A DNA stretch of 64,000 nucleotides, from the NCBI RefSeq assembly GCF_001598855.1, contig NZ_BCZS01000001.1:248001-312000 (forward strand), in the 5' to 3' direction. The position numbers were made by a program, and so were the translations under genes. The notes below the pieces were generated by a model. It saw only the letters and a list, made by a program, of their open reading frames with translations, did not search any database and was not told the origin of the DNA. Positions 62,492-64,000 of the stretch are shown here, one piece after another. This DNA is from Pluralibacter gergoviae ATCC 33028 = NBRC 105706. Lineage in GTDB: Bacteria > Pseudomonadota > Gammaproteobacteria > Enterobacterales > Enterobacteriaceae. How positions within the stretch are numbered: position 1 is the first letter of the stretch; every line of letters begins with the position of its first letter.

Positions 62492-64000
62492 TTACGCCTC
62501 CTCTTCCCGGGCCGGCATTTTGCTTTTCACGAACAGCGACAGGCGGTCAAACAGCAGGTAGATAACCGGCGTGGTAAACAGCGTCAGCACCTGGCTGACC
62601 AGCAGGCCGCCGACCATGCCGATGCCCAGCGGGCGGCGCAACTCGGCGCCGACGCCGGTGCTGAGCATCAGCGGCAGCGCGCCGAGCAGGGCGGCAAGCG
62701 TGGTCATCAGAATCGGCCGGAAGCGCAGCAGGCAGGCCTGATAAATCGCCTCGCGCGGCGCCATGCCCTGATCGCGCTCGGCGGCGAGGGCGAAGTCGAT
62801 CATCATGATGGCGTTCTTCTTGACGATGCCGATCAGCAAAATGATGCCGATGATGGCGATCACGTCCAGCTCGCTGCCCGCCAGCCACAGCGCCAGCAGC
62901 GCGCCGACGCCCGCGGTGGGCAGCGTCGAGAGAATGGTGATCGGATGAATAAAGCTCTCATAGAGGATGCCGAGCACGATATACATCGCCACCACCGCCG
63001 CCAGCACCAGCCAGACGGTGCTGCGGATGGCGGCCTGGAAGGCGAGGGTGCTGCCCTGAAACTCGGTGCGGATATTGACCGGCAGATTGAGCGTCTTCTC
63101 GGCATCAAGAATCGACTGCACCGCCTCGCCCAGCGAGGCGCCGTGCGCGACGTTAAACGAGATGGTGGTCACCGGGAACTGGTCAAGGTGGTTGATGGAG
63201 AGCGGGGCGAAGCGCTGCTCAATTTTAGCAATGGCGGTGAGCGGTACGATACCGCCGTCGCTGCCGGTCAGGCGAATGCTCTCCAGCGCCGCCAGCCCCG
63301 GCGTTTCGCTGATATCGTGTCCCAGCACGACGCGGTACTGGTTCGACTGGGTATAGATAGTCGAGATCAGCCGCTGGCCGAAGGCGTTATAGAGGGCGTT
63401 ATCGACGTCCTGCATGGTAATGCCCAGCCGGCTGGCGCTGTCGCGATCGACGTTGATGTAGGCCGCCAGGCCTTTGTCCTGCCAGTCGCTGCTGACGTCC
63501 GCCAGCTGGGGCAGCGTCTTCAGCTTCGCCATCAGCGGCGGCACCCACTCGCTCAGCGCGTCCAGCGAGTTCGCCTGCAGGGTAAACTGATACTGGGTGC
63601 GGCTGACGGTGGTGTCGATGGTCAGATCCTGCGTCGGCTGCAGATAGAGCTCGGCGCCGGGCACCTTCGCCACCGCCTGCTGCAGACGGGCGATCACGCC
63701 CTGCACCCGATCGTCGCGGTCCTCAAGCGGCTTGAGGTTAATCTGCAGCCGGGCGCTGTTGAGCGCCGGATTCGTGCCGTCGACGCCGACGAAGGCGGTC
63801 AGGCTCTCGACCGCCGGGTCTTTGAGAATAATGTCGGAGACCGCCGCCTGGCGCTGGCGCATGCTGGCGAACGACGCCGACTGCGGCGCCTGCAGGGTGC
63901 CCTGGATAATGCCGTTATCCTGCACCGGGAAGAAGCCCTTCGGAATAAACACCCACAGCATAATCGACAGCGCCAGGGTGCTCAGCGCCACGCCGAGGGT
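62492..64000 (-). CDS. mdtB: RND multidrug efflux subunit MdtB, C-terminal part
   Basis: The visible 502 codons correspond to about the C-terminal half of MdtB (about 1040 residues in E. coli). They begin inside the helix before [17 protein letters not shown] and include the second periplasmic loop and helices 8-12, with [19 protein letters not shown]. The gene runs off the right edge of the window, and mdtA should lie further right. It is paralogous to mdtC, and the two stretches are recognisably similar along their length. Confidence 0.95.
   Translation of the reverse strand, partial: TLGVALSTLALSIMLWVFIPKGFFPVQDNGIIQGTLQAPQSASFASMRQRQAAVSDIILKDPAVESLTAFVGVDGTNPALNSARLQINLKPLEDRDDRVQGVIARLQQAVAKVPGAELYLQPTQDLTIDTTVSRTQYQFTLQANSLDALSEWVPPLMAKLKTLPQLADVSSDWQDKGLAAYINVDRDSASRLGITMQDVDNALYNAFGQRLISTIYTQSNQYRVVLGHDISETPGLAALESIRLTGSDGGIVPLTAIAKIEQRFAPLSINHLDQFPVTTISFNVAHGASLGEAVQSILDAEKTLNLPVNIRTEFQGSTLAFQAAIRSTVWLVLAAVVAMYIVLGILYESFIHPITILSTLPTAGVGALLALWLAGSELDVIAIIGIILLIGIVKKNAIMMIDFALAAERDQGMAPREAIYQACLLRFRPILMTTLAALLGALPLMLSTGVGAELRRPLGIGMVGGLLVSQVLTLFTTPVIYLLFDRLSLFVKSKMPAREEEA

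Noticed and set aside
1-64000. CRISPR arrays, insertion sequences, tRNA/rRNA genes and phage integrases
   Set aside because: None seen: no regularly spaced repeats, no transposase or integrase-like protein and no tRNA-like cloverleaf sequence recognised at the insert borders.

Overview
This window is chromosomal DNA from a GC-rich member of the Enterobacteriaceae. The backbone genes match the Escherichia coli stretch running from pbpG to mdtB almost residue for residue: pbpG, dld, bglX, osmF-yehYXW, btsSR, yehS, yehR, metG, mrp, thiMD, fbaB, yegS, cyaR, yegQ and baeRS-mdtDCB. The high GC, the moaF/moaE/moaR-type genes (first described in Klebsiella aerogenes) and the non-E. coli inserts suggest the Klebsiella/Raoultella/Enterobacter side of the family. 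The sequence alone does not fix the species.

Layout. (1) 1-20 kb is backbone with small insertions: a HigBA-type toxin-antitoxin pair and an acetyltransferase between pbpG and dld, and an MFS exporter beside a collapsed LysR gene between yehS and yehR. It also holds beta-glucosidase BglX, the OsmF-YehYXW osmolyte-type ABC importer, the pyruvate-sensing BtsSR system, MetG and Mrp. (2) 19.4-23 kb holds an unrecognised gene, a second acetyltransferase, an RcnB-like periplasmic protein and a secreted protein built from about 22 short Gly/Asn repeats. (3) 23-33.5 kb is an accessory amine region: moaF-moaE facing a MoaR-like LuxR regulator, an MFS transporter, a class II histone-deacetylase-type amidohydrolase, then an APC permease, cupin and PuuB-like oxidase, and finally an ABM/ACT/winged-helix trio. 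(4) 33.5-37.7 kb is an adenine deaminase-NCS2 permease operon with a divergent LysR regulator. (5) 37.7-46.4 kb has a small membrane protein gene flanked by repeated sequence, then a complete yhf-type operon (yhfY, Z, X, W, php, yhfU, T) lacking yhfS. It is followed by a periplasmic class C-type acid phosphatase and a KdgM-family porin. (6) 46.4-47.4 kb carries a lysozyme-fold-like protein without a signal peptide. (7) 47.6-53.2 kb returns to backbone: TPP riboswitch-thiMD, fbaB, yegS, the sRNA CyaR and yegQ. (8) 53.2-55.6 kb is a small insert (bestrophin-like channel, unknown partner, LysR regulator). (9) 55.8-64 kb is baeR-baeS-mdtD-mdtC-mdtB, read right to left, with mdtB cut by the window end.

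Most interesting. The 38.2-46.4 kb block could form one route: outer-membrane porin, periplasmic phosphatase, inner-membrane YhfT and the cytoplasmic enzymes YhfX, YhfW and Php, with a good CRP-like site upstream. Its substrate is unknown. The 23-32 kb block looks like uptake, deacetylation and oxidation of an amine or polyamine under a MoaR-like activator. Functions in both blocks are inferred from family membership and gene order only.
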